DNA from: a virus
Direction: 5' to 3' (one strand)
Length of the DNA stretch: 64,000 nucleotides
IMG/VR virus record: IMGVR_UViG_3300023202_000068
Coordinates: 1-64,000 of that record
The position numbers and the translations under genes were made by a program. The notes under the pieces were generated by a model that saw only the letters and a list, made by a program, of their open reading frames with translations, was not told where the DNA came from and searched no databases. Positions 17,673-26,280 of the stretch are shown piece by piece (the first letter of the stretch is position 1; each line of letters opens with the position of its first letter).

Positions 17673-18665
17673 TTAAAAACCTATACCCATCTTTTTTGTG
17701 TCAGCAAAGGCAGCTTCAAACCTTTCCTTGTGGGTAACAAGTTGCTCTGCAGCTTCTAGTAGACTAATATCATCTAACTTAGACCTGACAACAATTTCTT
17801 GCAAGTGAGCGATTGAGAATTTTTTACTAGCAGCCAGGTGTGCCGCTGCCTTACCGTCATCAGTGATTTTTTGCTTTGAAATAAATGCAATAAGCTCTTC
17901 TGATTCTGTAGCATTTGGTGTTTTTAACTCTATAACTTTATCAAAACGCCCAGGTCTATCGATTAATGCTCCAACGCTTTGTTCTGGGTTGTTTGTTGTA
18001 GCAATAATAAAGGTAGGGATGCCTTTGAAAGGATTACCTACACCGTCAAGTAAGTTGAGTAATGAAGAATCTGCCCCTCTAGCCCCGTGATAGTCTTCGG
18101 TAGAGCCTCCACCGATATCTTCCATAACCATAATTAGTCTTGTAACTTTTTTACTAAAAGAAGATTTTCTAAGGAAAAATTTGTTCACAGCAGAAGATCT
18201 AACATCAGAAGTATCCCATACAACAACGCAAGTGCCTGAGTCTTGATCTAAAAATCCATTACAAACTTCATTGATAGCCGCTGTTTTACCTACACCAGGA
18301 GGTGAACATAAGATAATTGCACGTTTCGGCTCTCTCTCAAGCTCCTTGTAAACACTAAGTCTATCAAAAAACTTATCGGCTTCAGCCAAGATAGTAGAGG
18401 TGTTATCAATAGATGCCAGTAACTCATACTTGCGAAGTTCAAATTTCTTTAGGGAGGTTCCAAAAGAGCCGTCTTCAATAGAAAAACAGCCAGGTTTGAT
18501 GATAACCTTACCACCTTTTTCCTCGGCTTCCTGGTAGGACATCTGAATTAAGTGATCTTCAGTTTGGATTGTAACGTCCGATTCAGGAATGCTCTTGGCT
18601 ATTTGTTCGGCTAAATCATTTAGTTTTGTAACTTTTTTAATTACAAACTTTCCCTCTTCACTCAT
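17673..18665 (-). CDS. AAA+ ATPase
   Basis: A 330-residue protein with one AAA+ module: Walker A SPPGVGKT (121-128), Walker B MVMEDI (179-184), sensor 1 ATTNN (222-226), and an arginine-finger segment IDRPGRFD (235-242) of the FtsH/BCS1/Rubisco-activase type. The N-terminal about 90 residues are unassigned and may bind a substrate. No protease domain is present, so it is probably a remodelling ATPase. Its ATGA overlaps the upstream stop. A role in virion assembly or complex disassembly is inferred from its place between capsid and chaperonin genes. Confidence 0.87.
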   Translation of the reverse strand: MSEEGKFVIKKVTKLNDLAEQIAKSIPESDVTIQTEDHLIQMSYQEAEEKGGKVIIKPGCFSIEDGSFGTSLKKFELRKYELLASIDNTSTILAEADKFFDRLSVYKELEREPKRAIILCSPPGVGKTAAINEVCNGFLDQDSGTCVVVWDTSDVRSSAVNKFFLRKSSFSKKVTRLIMVMEDIGGGSTEDYHGARGADSSLLNLLDGVGNPFKGIPTFIIATTNNPEQSVGALIDRPGRFDKVIELKTPNATESEELIAFISKQKITDDGKAAAHLAASKKFSIAHLQEIVVRSKLDDISLLEAAEQLVTHKERFEAAFADTKKMGIGF

Positions 18666-18892
18666 GTATTACCGTCCTTTTCTGGATCTATATTGTCGTA
18701 ATCATCAACGTAGTGGCTATTTTTTTGAATACCCATCTCTTTATATATACCATCAACTGACTCGACTGTCCAGGCAGAATCAAAGTGAAAACGATTATAT
18801 TTTTTTTGAAGCTTACGATGGTATAGTCTATAACGCTTTTTTGAAAAATGTGCATAATTATCGTGATAAATTTCTGTGCGCTTATACTTCAT
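18662..18892 (-). CDS. hypothetical small basic protein
   Basis: A 76-residue Tyr/Lys/His-rich protein, basic in its first half and acidic at the end. No recognised domain. It has a strong AAAGGAG site and is coupled by ATGA overlap to the AAA+ ATPase, so it may be an adaptor for it. It is the first gene after the capsid terminator. Confidence 0.6.
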   Translation of the reverse strand: MKYKRTEIYHDNYAHFSKKRYRLYHRKLQKKYNRFHFDSAWTVESVDGIYKEMGIQKNSHYVDDYDNIDPEKDGNT

Positions 18893-18904
18893 AAAGACTC
18901 CTTT

Positions 18905-18939
18905 TAATTAAAAAAAAGGCTGGCACGAAGCCAGCCTTT
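18905..18939 (-). terminator. Rho-independent terminator after major capsid gene
   Basis: On the minus strand, a 10-bp stem AAAGGCTGGC/GCCAGCCTTT (18915-18924 and 18930-18939) with a 5-nt loop is followed by a T-rich tract. It lies 25 bp past the capsid stop and would reduce read-through into the AAA+ operon. Confidence 0.85.
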
Positions 18940-18964
18940 GCAATAGGACGTATACTAATGCTTA

Positions 18965-20353
18965 TTAAGCAAGTTGACCGTCAATGTTTTCCATCAACAC
19001 GTTCTTACGAGGCTGCATAGCAGCTAGGCACAAGAAGCGGAAATGAGCTTCAGGAAGTGACAAGTCACTAACTGCTAGCTTCAATCTGCTATAAGGAGCC
19101 AATTGATGCATAGACATAGTAGAAGACTGAAGCAAGTATCCTGTTACGGAACCTGGACTTCTGTTTCCAAGGTCTACGAAAGAAGTGGCACCAGCTCCGG
19201 CAGCTTTTACACGACCGATGAACTTGGCTGTAGCGGCAGAGCCACCATCTTCAGAACGATACACGTTGAAGTGTTTAGCACCAGCAACAGCAGCGATTGT
19301 AAGTGTTACCGCTTGACCAGCAGTAGGGCTTACTTGAGCAGAAGCAGTCTCTAGAGACTCACCGCGCTCATTAACAGCAGTTGCTTTGTACACATAATCA
19401 CCAGCATCTAAGTTAGAAGCGGCGTTAGCAGCAGCAGCGGAACCTACAGAAGCAGGAGCAGCAGGGCTACCAGCACGTGCTCTTGCAGGTCTAGTTTTTC
19501 CAGACAAGAATCGGCTAGGCTCAAGAGCAACTAGAGCAGACGAAGTCCACTGAGTTCTCAAGTTAGCACCAGAAGCTTCTTGTGGAGAGCCTGCAAGCAT
19601 AATTCGTTCTTTGGCGAAGGCAATCTTGTTGTATGCGCTCAAAGAGATTGGATCTAGAACTAATTTATCAGCAGCACCGTGTTGCATTGCAGACTTAACT
19701 GATGCATCTTCGATAGCAGACTGAGAAAGAGTTCCATTAACAGAAACGACTACAGTTTGATCTGAACCGTATTCTGCAAACATAAGGTCTTGAGTGTTTG
19801 ACAAACTGTCAGACTCACGAACCTGAGAATCAACTCCACGAATGTTAGGCATTTCAGCGATAGCCGCAGGGTTACCGTCGAAAAGACCAGCATTTGAAAA
19901 GTCTGATTGACCACGGAAAGCGTCAAACTCAATATCAGCAGATAGTTTCATTGCAGCATCTTGAGCAGCGCGATCTTCAGCCTTACGACCATCGAAAGCT
20001 CCGATCATATTCGCAGCAACGGAAACTCTACGTGTAGTTGAGTAGTAACTCATAGGCACGATAGCTCGTACATAGTTACTTGTATCTTCTTCACCGATGC
20101 CGCCTTCAAATTGAGCGGAACCACCGAAAATACCGTAGTCTAGTTGTCGGTTAAATTGAATGAGTGTAGACTTAGCGTCTTTCACATTCAACATCTTCTG
20201 TAGCTTGATGTGACTGTCGTCAAAAGTGACGTTTTCCATCACAGGAGAAAGATCTTCTACCTGCAATGCAGCACCTTGGTTAAGCTGGCCAGGTTGCGCG
20301 TTATACGAACCGGCTTCCAAGGCTTTCATTAGATCATTAAGTTGTTCGACCAT
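18965..20353 (-). CDS. major capsid protein with inserted Ig/FN3-like domain
   Basis: A 462-residue protein with a strong GGAGG start, its own terminator and a scaffold-like gene just upstream, as expected for the most expressed head gene. Residues 1-290 and 405-462 resemble an HK97-fold capsid protein of the large myophage type. Residues about 295-400 form an Ala/Ser-rich linker and then a beta-sandwich-like domain (YVYKATAVNERGES, then HFNVYRSEDGG) of Ig/FN3 type. Such inserts project from the capsid surface. The major capsid role is inferred from position, size and composition. Confidence 0.8.
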   Translation of the reverse strand: MVEQLNDLMKALEAGSYNAQPGQLNQGAALQVEDLSPVMENVTFDDSHIKLQKMLNVKDAKSTLIQFNRQLDYGIFGGSAQFEGGIGEEDTSNYVRAIVPMSYYSTTRRVSVAANMIGAFDGRKAEDRAAQDAAMKLSADIEFDAFRGQSDFSNAGLFDGNPAAIAEMPNIRGVDSQVRESDSLSNTQDLMFAEYGSDQTVVVSVNGTLSQSAIEDASVKSAMQHGAADKLVLDPISLSAYNKIAFAKERIMLAGSPQEASGANLRTQWTSSALVALEPSRFLSGKTRPARARAGSPAAPASVGSAAAANAASNLDAGDYVYKATAVNERGESLETASAQVSPTAGQAVTLTIAAVAGAKHFNVYRSEDGGSAATAKFIGRVKAAGAGATSFVDLGNRSPGSVTGYLLQSSTMSMHQLAPYSRLKLAVSDLSLPEAHFRFLCLAAMQPRKNVLMENIDGQLA

Positions 20354-20373
20354 TGTATTCCTCCTATAATGGA

Positions 20374-21126
20374 TTAAACTAGTAAATGCTTAATGGTTTC
20401 AAGTTTAGCGTTGTCTAGATAGTACTGATTGATCTTTTCTTTATCAGACTTTTCTAGAGTTCCCTCACGAATTTTTGAAGAAAGTTTAGCAGAGATTTCA
20501 GATTTAGTAAGTTTTTCAACAGCTTCCTCTTTCTTCTCTTCCTTGATTTCCTCTTCAGACTTAGCAATGTACTCAATGCCAGTGTAGGCTTTTCTCTTAG
20601 GAGCAGCGCCTTTCTTAACATAGTCGGTCAATGCGGTCGTTAGATGTTCAAGTGATTTCTTCAACTCTTCGTTTTCCTTCTTTACAGCTTCTACTTCTGA
20701 TTTAAGAAGATCAGAAGACTCGTCTTTAACTTCTACTTCAGCAGCTTTGTCTTCAGACTTAGCCATTTTAGTTTCAGCTTGTTCTTCTACTATTTCTTCA
20801 GAAGATTCGACATCTAGGGCTTTTTGGATAGAAGCAAGGTGTGCTTCAGCTTCATTTTTGGACATTGAAGCGTACATTTTATCCATTTCTGCGATATCTT
20901 CTTGGTCATAGTCGAAGTCCGTTACGATTTCGTCTTCGTTCTTTTGAACTTCTGTTTCAGAAGCTTGAAGCTCTTCTTGCTTTTCAGGCTCAGTAACTTC
21001 TTCAGCTACTTCTTCTGATTTGGCAAGTACTTCTTCATTTTGGGCTTCTGACTTAGCAAGGTGCTCAGCGAACTGAGTCTCTACTTCACTAATCAGAGCA
21101 GCCATGTCTTGTTCAGAATATTTCAT
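20374..21126 (-). CDS. acidic coiled-coil scaffold-like protein with repeated KSE motifs
   Basis: A 250-residue, very Glu/Lys-rich, coiled-coil protein immediately upstream of the capsid gene, where scaffold/core genes usually lie. It carries six K-S-E tripeptides (contexts LAKSEA, LAKSEE, MAKSED, LLKSEV, IAKSEE, LTKSEI). These recur in other virion proteins here and may be prohead protease sites. The ATG at 21126 is preferred (AAGGAG spaced 7 nt); the two upstream in-frame codons begin with TTG. Confidence 0.75.
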   Translation of the reverse strand: MKYSEQDMAALISEVETQFAEHLAKSEAQNEEVLAKSEEVAEEVTEPEKQEELQASETEVQKNEDEIVTDFDYDQEDIAEMDKMYASMSKNEAEAHLASIQKALDVESSEEIVEEQAETKMAKSEDKAAEVEVKDESSDLLKSEVEAVKKENEELKKSLEHLTTALTDYVKKGAAPKRKAYTGIEYIAKSEEEIKEEKKEEAVEKLTKSEISAKLSSKIREGTLEKSDKEKINQYYLDNAKLETIKHLLV

Positions 21127-21152
21127 GTGCAAACTCCTTATTAGTTAAGTAA

Positions 21153-21554
21153 TTAAGAACCCTTAGTAGGCCAGCGAACGTCCCAAGAAATAGCATCAGC
21201 AGATGCATCAGCGATAGCTTCAGCAGTAGCAAGATCTGTTGCAGATGTCTTGAGTAAAGTTTTGTCGATTGCAACTTTAGATAGCTCAGCAATTACTTCT
21301 GCTAACTTCTTGTATGCAATAGCTTCATCGATAGCAAGAGTTGCTTGATGAGGTGCGAAAGCTAAAAGGTCATTCCCAAAGATATCTTTAGAAACGGCAT
21401 CAGCTTGCACAATTTCAATTGAAGCGTCTGAACCGACTGTAAGTTTTGGATTGCCCTCGGCTGTTTTGCTCTCAGTAGAGCTATAGCCTCGGAAAGCCAA
21501 TCGATCTTTCAGATCACGCACGACAGCTTCTGCTTTAGCAGTTGATTTAGCCAT
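21153..21554 (-). CDS. putative capsid-associated (decoration-like) protein
   Basis: A 133-residue Ala/Asp/Thr-rich protein with a GGAGG start, first gene of the capsid transcript. Position upstream of the scaffold and capsid genes and its composition fit a small head protein, but no family is recognised. It ends in WDVRWPTKGS. Confidence 0.6.
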   Translation of the reverse strand: MAKSTAKAEAVVRDLKDRLAFRGYSSTESKTAEGNPKLTVGSDASIEIVQADAVSKDIFGNDLLAFAPHQATLAIDEAIAYKKLAEVIAELSKVAIDKTLLKTSATDLATAEAIADASADAISWDVRWPTKGS

Positions 21555-21713
21555 AGTTTTTCCTCCGAAAATTGTTAGGTTGAATGGTTTTTTGTAGAAA
21601 ACGCCCTATGTATAACTACTTACGTAAAGCTTGTTATTTTTGCATTGTAATTTTTATTTTTTTTTGTAAATATTTGTTTTTAAAGCGGTATATGTAAATG
21701 ACACAAATGCAAT

Positions 21714-21721
21714 AATCTTTA
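21714..21721 (+). promoter_or_regulatory. AATCTTTA late promoter-like motif
   Basis: Lies 23 nt before the HNH gene ATG in the 190-bp AT-rich divergent gap between the capsid transcript (minus) and the late genes (plus). An AAGGAG site follows. Confidence 0.6.
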
Positions 21722-21744
21722 ATATTTTACAAGGAGAAAACTTA

Positions 21745-22296
21745 ATGCCTCAGTATTACTATAAAAAACCATATAAACCATCTGACCCAAAAATCAAATT
21801 TAGAAAATGTAGGGAGTGTAAGCAAATTTTTCACTACAATAAGATGGAAGTAAATTTTATGTGTAAAAGTTGCTATACTAAGGTAAAGGGTAAAAAAAGA
21901 TGTACCAAGTGCTATCTTTTAAAACCTACAACAGAATATATTCAAACTAAAAAATCTAAAGATGGCTTTCATACAAAATGTAAAAAATGCACAAAAAGAG
22001 CCAAAGGCACTGGTAAATCAAGAGGTGAAAAATACAAAAAATGGTCTTCAGAGAGCAATAGAATTAAATTCTATAATAACAAAAGACGTTGTGGTATTAA
22101 AAACGCCACCATTCCTGGTTTTGAAAAACAAATTAAGGAGATATATGATGCGTGTCCAGAAGGACATAGTGTAGACCATATTGTTCCAATCACGCACGAA
22201 CTTGTATGTGGACTAAACGTGCCTTGGAATTTACAGTATCTGCCAACTTCTGTAAATATTGCTAAAAGTAATAAGTTAGAGCACCACAATCTTTAA
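21745..22296 (+). CDS. HNH endonuclease with zinc fingers, probable free-standing homing endonuclease
   Basis: A 183-residue Lys-rich protein. The N-terminal half holds three CxxC-type zinc-binding pairs (about 22-25, 39-42, 52-55, then 77-80). The C-terminal HNH module reads VDHIVPI, H-E-L, VPWNLQYLP, and N-I-AKSNK. Such genes are commonly mobile in phages, sitting between essential genes. Its position between the capsid and prohead protease genes fits that. The last codons and stop contain the AATCTTTA motif of the next gene. Confidence 0.88.
   Translation: MPQYYYKKPYKPSDPKIKFRKCRECKQIFHYNKMEVNFMCKSCYTKVKGKKRCTKCYLLKPTTEYIQTKKSKDGFHTKCKKCTKRAKGTGKSRGEKYKKWSSESNRIKFYNNKRRCGIKNATIPGFEKQIKEIYDACPEGHSVDHIVPITHELVCGLNVPWNLQYLPTSVNIAKSNKLEHHNL
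22288..22295 (+). promoter_or_regulatory. AATCTTTA late promoter-like motif
   Basis: Overlaps the stop codon of the HNH gene, 32 nt before the prohead protease ATG. Confidence 0.55.
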
Positions 22297-22327
22297 TAGG
22301 TAACCTGTCTAAAGGAAAAAACTTCAT

Positions 22328-24985
22328 ATGTCTGAAGAAAAAGAAATAAATGGAACTTTCATTGACGGTATAGCTGCCTCTGAACACCTTGATAGCTCTG
22401 GTGAAAGAATTAGGGTTGAAGGTATTGATATATCAAGCCTTACTAAGGACGGAGTCCTAAACATGGAACACCAAAGTAAGGAAGCTTCTGCAATTGTAGG
22501 TAAGATACTAAAAGCTAAAAAAATATTAAAAGAATCTGATTGTGAGACTGATAGACATAGGTATTTTTGGAATAAAATTAAAATACCATATCTATATATT
22601 ATGGGTGAGCTATTCGATGCTGATGGACACCAGGCAGCAAAAGATATTGCAGCCATGCTTAAGTACGACAAAAGAAAAAAGCATGAAGATAAAGAAACTA
22701 AGAAACTTATAAACTTTTCCATTGAAGGTTCACGCCTTGAGAAAAAAGGTGCGGAGATATTAAAATCCATAGCTCGTAAGGTATCTGTAACTATTACACC
22801 TTGCAATAAAGTGTGCGAAGCAGAATTACTACTTCCCGATCAAATTGTTAACAATGGTAAATTGAAGAAGTTTGGTCAGCACGAACAGAACTTTAGCATG
22901 ATTCAGGACCTTATGTCTAAAAAAGAAGAGCACTTTGCGTCCTGTGAGCCTATGGAAAAGGCAAATTGGGGTGAAATGGGCATTAACGCTACTATCAAGA
23001 ATGAGCTTCCAAAACCCTCAATCACCAATGAAGTCGGTGACATATCTAAGCCTAACAAGGGCTATGGTGCTATTAAAGATGCAACACCGAAGCCTCTAAA
23101 GCCTAATTATGGCAAGGTTATAGTTAAAAGTAAAAAGAAAAAAGAAAAGAAAAAGCCTGAGAAGCCTATGGAAAAGCGCGAGTTTTTTAGAAGAGTAGGT
23201 AATCGCTGGAATCAAATGAAGCAAAGACGCGCTATTGACCAAACTGCTAGAAAGATGCAGAACGAAAGAGAGTCACAAGGTATAGCTTTTGATCCAGATC
23301 AAACAGCTATGGCAAGCCCTAATAAGACTACCCTTAGAGCTGGAAAAAGACCGGCACCTCCGACCCAAATCGAAAGAGATTCTATTTTTGCAAAACCATC
23401 TACACCACTAGGTCAGTTCTCACCTAAATACGCTAAAGATTCAAAAGAATCTTCAGATCAAAAAGAAAAAAGAATTGGAGCAATTGATCAAGCTGTAACA
23501 AGGCAGACGAATACTCTGAATGATATGAGAGATCGAAAAAGAGCTATGATTTCTGGCTCAGCAAATGCCGATACCGTAGCTATAGACGGTAATCCTAGTG
23601 TTAAAAAAGCACTTACTGCAGGTTCTGCTGTAGGAGCACCCTCTACACTAACAGGTGGTGCTGCTTTAGGTAAGATGGCTACATCAATGGTTAACGAATC
23701 TGTCGTAACACCTTCAAAGGCTGGCTCATTTACTAAAGAAGAAAAGAAGAAGAAGAAAAAGAAGGCGCTTAAAGAAATGTCTGATGAAGCTTTTAATAAC
23801 TTTGAGAAGAAAGAAGAGCTTTTAGACTTCCTAGTCGATAAATTACCTAACAATTCTGCAGAAGAAATTATGGCGCTAGCTAAGACTGTAGCTTTTACAT
23901 CTATTAAGAAGAAAGAGTTAATGCTTGCAGACTTAATGAAGGCTAGTAAAAACGTGCGAGAGCAAAGAAAGAAAGTTTTTGGTAGCAAGTCTCAGCCTGG
24001 TAAGGGCTCTAAAATGCGAGACAAGCATATGGAAACAATTGGTATGTTTGCCGATAGATTTCTAGGTCTTCAGTTAAACCCTTCTGGTGGAAAGATTGAT
24101 GAAGAGACTGGTGGTCGCAGAAGTGATAAGCCTAAGGTTGGAGTAGACAAACCCGACTGGAGATCTGGTCAACTTGAAACCCAATGGAATCCTGAGGCTG
24201 CAGTTCATGAAATGGCTCATTTGATGTTATTACCACAAGGTATTGGTCTAGAAGATGGTCAAAGACTTATGGACCAACAATATAAAGACGTGCAGCGTGA
24301 CTACGGATATATGAAGCAAAAAGAATCAAGACATGAAGTACAACCAATGGCTGCGGAACAAATTATACGTAGAATGATGGGACTTCCAGCTTCTCAGGTA
24401 GCTAAGCAAGTTAAACCAGACGACCCAGAAAGAGTAGCTGTAGAAGACGGTAAAACCCCAATCGCACAACGAGTACAAAGAGGTAAGACTAGGCAGGGAG
24501 ATGCTAAGTATGTTGATCTTCTTAGGCTTTCTCAAAACTTGACTCCAGAAAACAGAAAAACACTTACGAGAAGACTTAGTGGACAGGAAGTTTTTCACCC
24601 AGAAAAGGGTTGGCACAATGCCGAGACTTCTGATGCAAAAATCAACACACGCGCTGAAGAAGAAAAAATGGACAAAGCAGAGGTCAAGGTTGAGGAAATG
24701 CAAATTGACCTGATGAAGGATAAAAAAAAGAAGAAAAAGCCTTTTAAGGGTTACAACTCTAAGAAACACGCCAAGACTGGTGGAATGAGCGACAAGGCTA
24801 GAGAAAAATACAACCGAGAAAACAATGCTGATTTAAAGAGACCTGTAACTTCCGATAACCCCAAGGGTAAAGCTAAAAAACGTAAAAAATCTTTTTGTGC
24901 TAGAATGAAGGGAAACAAAGGCCCCACCTCTAAAGACGGCGAGTTGACACCAAAAGGTGCAGCTTTAAAAAGGTGGAACTGCTAA
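22328..24985 (+). CDS. multidomain prohead protease with HExxH domain and basic tail
   Basis: An 885-residue protein. The N-terminal about 190 residues look like an XkdF/S78-type prohead serine protease: GIAASEHLDSSGE, NMEHQ (H48) and NFSIEG (S131), the His/Ser pattern of the herpes-type protease fold. A long Lys-rich linker follows, then HEMAH (627-631), a zinc-metallopeptidase-like motif. The Lys-rich tail ends KSFCARMKGNKGP, then GAALKRWNC, a signature I recognise from other phage proteins (DUF6321-like). Prohead proteases cleave scaffold and core proteins during head maturation. It overlaps the NUDIX gene by TAATG. Confidence 0.8.
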   Translation: MSEEKEINGTFIDGIAASEHLDSSGERIRVEGIDISSLTKDGVLNMEHQSKEASAIVGKILKAKKILKESDCETDRHRYFWNKIKIPYLYIMGELFDADGHQAAKDIAAMLKYDKRKKHEDKETKKLINFSIEGSRLEKKGAEILKSIARKVSVTITPCNKVCEAELLLPDQIVNNGKLKKFGQHEQNFSMIQDLMSKKEEHFASCEPMEKANWGEMGINATIKNELPKPSITNEVGDISKPNKGYGAIKDATPKPLKPNYGKVIVKSKKKKEKKKPEKPMEKREFFRRVGNRWNQMKQRRAIDQTARKMQNERESQGIAFDPDQTAMASPNKTTLRAGKRPAPPTQIERDSIFAKPSTPLGQFSPKYAKDSKESSDQKEKRIGAIDQAVTRQTNTLNDMRDRKRAMISGSANADTVAIDGNPSVKKALTAGSAVGAPSTLTGGAALGKMATSMVNESVVTPSKAGSFTKEEKKKKKKKALKEMSDEAFNNFEKKEELLDFLVDKLPNNSAEEIMALAKTVAFTSIKKKELMLADLMKASKNVREQRKKVFGSKSQPGKGSKMRDKHMETIGMFADRFLGLQLNPSGGKIDEETGGRRSDKPKVGVDKPDWRSGQLETQWNPEAAVHEMAHLMLLPQGIGLEDGQRLMDQQYKDVQRDYGYMKQKESRHEVQPMAAEQIIRRMMGLPASQVAKQVKPDDPERVAVEDGKTPIAQRVQRGKTRQGDAKYVDLLRLSQNLTPENRKTLTRRLSGQEVFHPEKGWHNAETSDAKINTRAEEEKMDKAEVKVEEMQIDLMKDKKKKKKPFKGYNSKKHAKTGGMSDKAREKYNRENNADLKRPVTSDNPKGKAKKRKKSFCARMKGNKGPTSKDGELTPKGAALKRWNC

Positions 24986-25374
24986 TGAGTTCAACTAATC
25001 GCGTAGCCATGGCACTTATTTGCGACCACAAGGGTGATGTCTTAACAGGCATTAGAAATGACAATGGTAAATATACTGTCCCAGGAGGACACCTTAATAA
25101 GGGTGAAGACCCTTTTGAGGGAGTGGCGCGTGAATTGAAAGAAGAGTCTGGTCTTGACGCCAAGAGCATGAAAATAGTTAAAGTTACCAAGAAAGGTAAG
25201 ATGCTAGTTTATGTTATGAAAGTTGAAATTGACCCTAATCAAGAAGTTGATGCAACTCAAGATCCAGATCAAGAATGTGACACCTGGTTTTTCATGGACC
25301 CGAACGAAACTGTCCACAATCTCCATGTAGACTTAGAGGACAACACAGTCCTCCAAGCATGGATGGAAAGTTAA
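24985..25374 (+). CDS. NUDIX hydrolase
   Basis: A 129-residue protein with a complete Nudix box at residues 35-57 (GHLNKGEDPFEGVARELKEE, then SGL). NUDIX enzymes hydrolyse nucleoside diphosphate-linked substrates; the substrate here is unknown (NAD-type, dNTP or mRNA caps are options). The ATG at 24985 overlaps the protease stop and has AAGGTGG upstream; an in-frame GTG at 24973 is less likely. It sits oddly in the structural block. An ADP-ribosyltransferase domain encoded in the same late block makes an ADP-ribose-related role an interesting possibility. Confidence 0.87.
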   Translation: MSSTNRVAMALICDHKGDVLTGIRNDNGKYTVPGGHLNKGEDPFEGVARELKEESGLDAKSMKIVKVTKKGKMLVYVMKVEIDPNQEVDATQDPDQECDTWFFMDPNETVHNLHVDLEDNTVLQAWMES

Positions 25375-25650
25375 TTATTTAGCTTTTACACTCATTTTTT
25401 CATAAGTAATTTCATCAGAACAAGACTCAATGACATCTGGATGTACAACTTCAAGAAGCCTCTTCTTGTTCAGGTTTTTTCTTGTAGCTTCAGAAATAGT
25501 TACAATCACATCTTCACCAACAAAATCTTCGGTAAAAATAGCTTTTAAGTTAGACTCTTCAGTCTTCAACTCTTTAAGAAGCTTACGAACCTCAAGAAGA
25601 CGCTTTGCAGATTGATTCTTAATATCTACGATTTCTTTTTTTGCACCCAT
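25375..25650 (-). CDS. hypothetical protein
   Basis: A 91-residue protein: helical, Lys/Glu-rich N-terminus and a C-terminal strand-rich part (VTISEATRKNL, then EITYEKMSVKAK). Similar short proteins occur in phages, but I cannot assign a function. It has its own strong promoter and AGGAGG site, and ends back to back with the NUDIX gene. Confidence 0.6.
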   Translation of the reverse strand: MGAKKEIVDIKNQSAKRLLEVRKLLKELKTEESNLKAIFTEDFVGEDVIVTISEATRKNLNKKRLLEVVHPDVIESCSDEITYEKMSVKAK

Positions 25651-25675
25651 AATTCCTCCTATTGTTTATATGTAT

Positions 25676-25704
25676 ATATTACACAATTACGAGGCTTTTG
25701 TCAA
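25676..25704 (-). promoter_or_regulatory. consensus sigma70 promoter
   Basis: Minus strand TTGACA (25699-25704), 17-bp spacer, TAATAT (25676-25681), upstream of the 25650 start; it lies within the 3' end of the upstream gene. Confidence 0.7.
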
Positions 25705-25950
25705 CTCCTTTTTTTGAGTATATATAAAAGTCCCTAACATCCCGAAGTGAGCTTCGTTGTGGTCGTTTTGAATAAAATTTTCGACCGCTATCTCTAATTC
25801 CGCAAATTCTATGCCAAGATTCACTGCGAGCTTAATAATTGACTTAAAATCACCCTCAAACTTACCACGAGGCGTCTCTAGTTGATACTTGTTATTCTCT
25901 CCTATATGTCTAAGGTAATACCCCTTCATTAGCGAAAAATCGTCTTGCAT
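25687..25950 (-). CDS. hypothetical protein
   Basis: An 87-residue acidic protein with no recognised domain. It overlaps the preceding gene by 22 bp, so the pair is probably translationally linked. Confidence 0.5.
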   Translation of the reverse strand: MQDDFSLMKGYYLRHIGENNKYQLETPRGKFEGDFKSIIKLAVNLGIEFAELEIAVENFIQNDHNEAHFGMLGTFIYTQKKELTKAS

Positions 25951-26177
25951 TGTCCCCTCCTATTTTTTAGTAGCCTATCTACATCTTTGATTTTATTACG
26001 TATTTCTAGCCAATCTTTAAGAATTGGGTTAGGACCTAGAGCTTCTTCCTGTCTTTTCAGACCTTCTCTTAAGCCTCGTAAGTACCCTAAACGATTAGCG
26101 TCCTCGTCAAAATTTTTCAGCAATATCTTCCAAGCTGATTTTTTATTTGGAAACTGTAGTAGTTTGTCTAAAATCAT
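25929..26177 (-). CDS. hypothetical basic helical protein
   Basis: An 82-residue Lys/Arg/Leu-rich helical protein with an AGGAGG site and a promoter just upstream. Function unknown. First gene of a three-gene minus-strand island inside the late region. Confidence 0.55.
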   Translation of the reverse strand: MILDKLLQFPNKKSAWKILLKNFDEDANRLGYLRGLREGLKRQEEALGPNPILKDWLEIRNKIKDVDRLLKNRRGQCKTIFR

Positions 26178-26197
26178 ACATCCTCCTGTTATTTATA

Positions 26198-26226
26198 ATA
26201 ATTACACAAGTTGAGTAAAAAGTCAA
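26198..26226 (-). promoter_or_regulatory. sigma70-like promoter
   Basis: Minus strand TTGACT (26221-26226), 17-bp spacer, AATTAT (26198-26203). It is back to back with the plus-strand AATCTTTA motif at 26234. Confidence 0.5.
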
Positions 26227-26233
26227 ACGTAAT

Positions 26234-26241
26234 AATCTTTA
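26234..26241 (+). promoter_or_regulatory. AATCTTTA late promoter-like motif
   Basis: 39 nt before the ATG at 26281, in a divergent gap. Confidence 0.6.
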
Positions 26242-26280
26242 AAGCGTGTACATATGTCTCAAATTTGAGGAGGACCGAAC

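Noticed and set aside
26012-26019. AATCTTTA inside a coding region
   Set aside because: Lies within a gene on the opposite strand, with no start codon at the expected distance; treated as chance.
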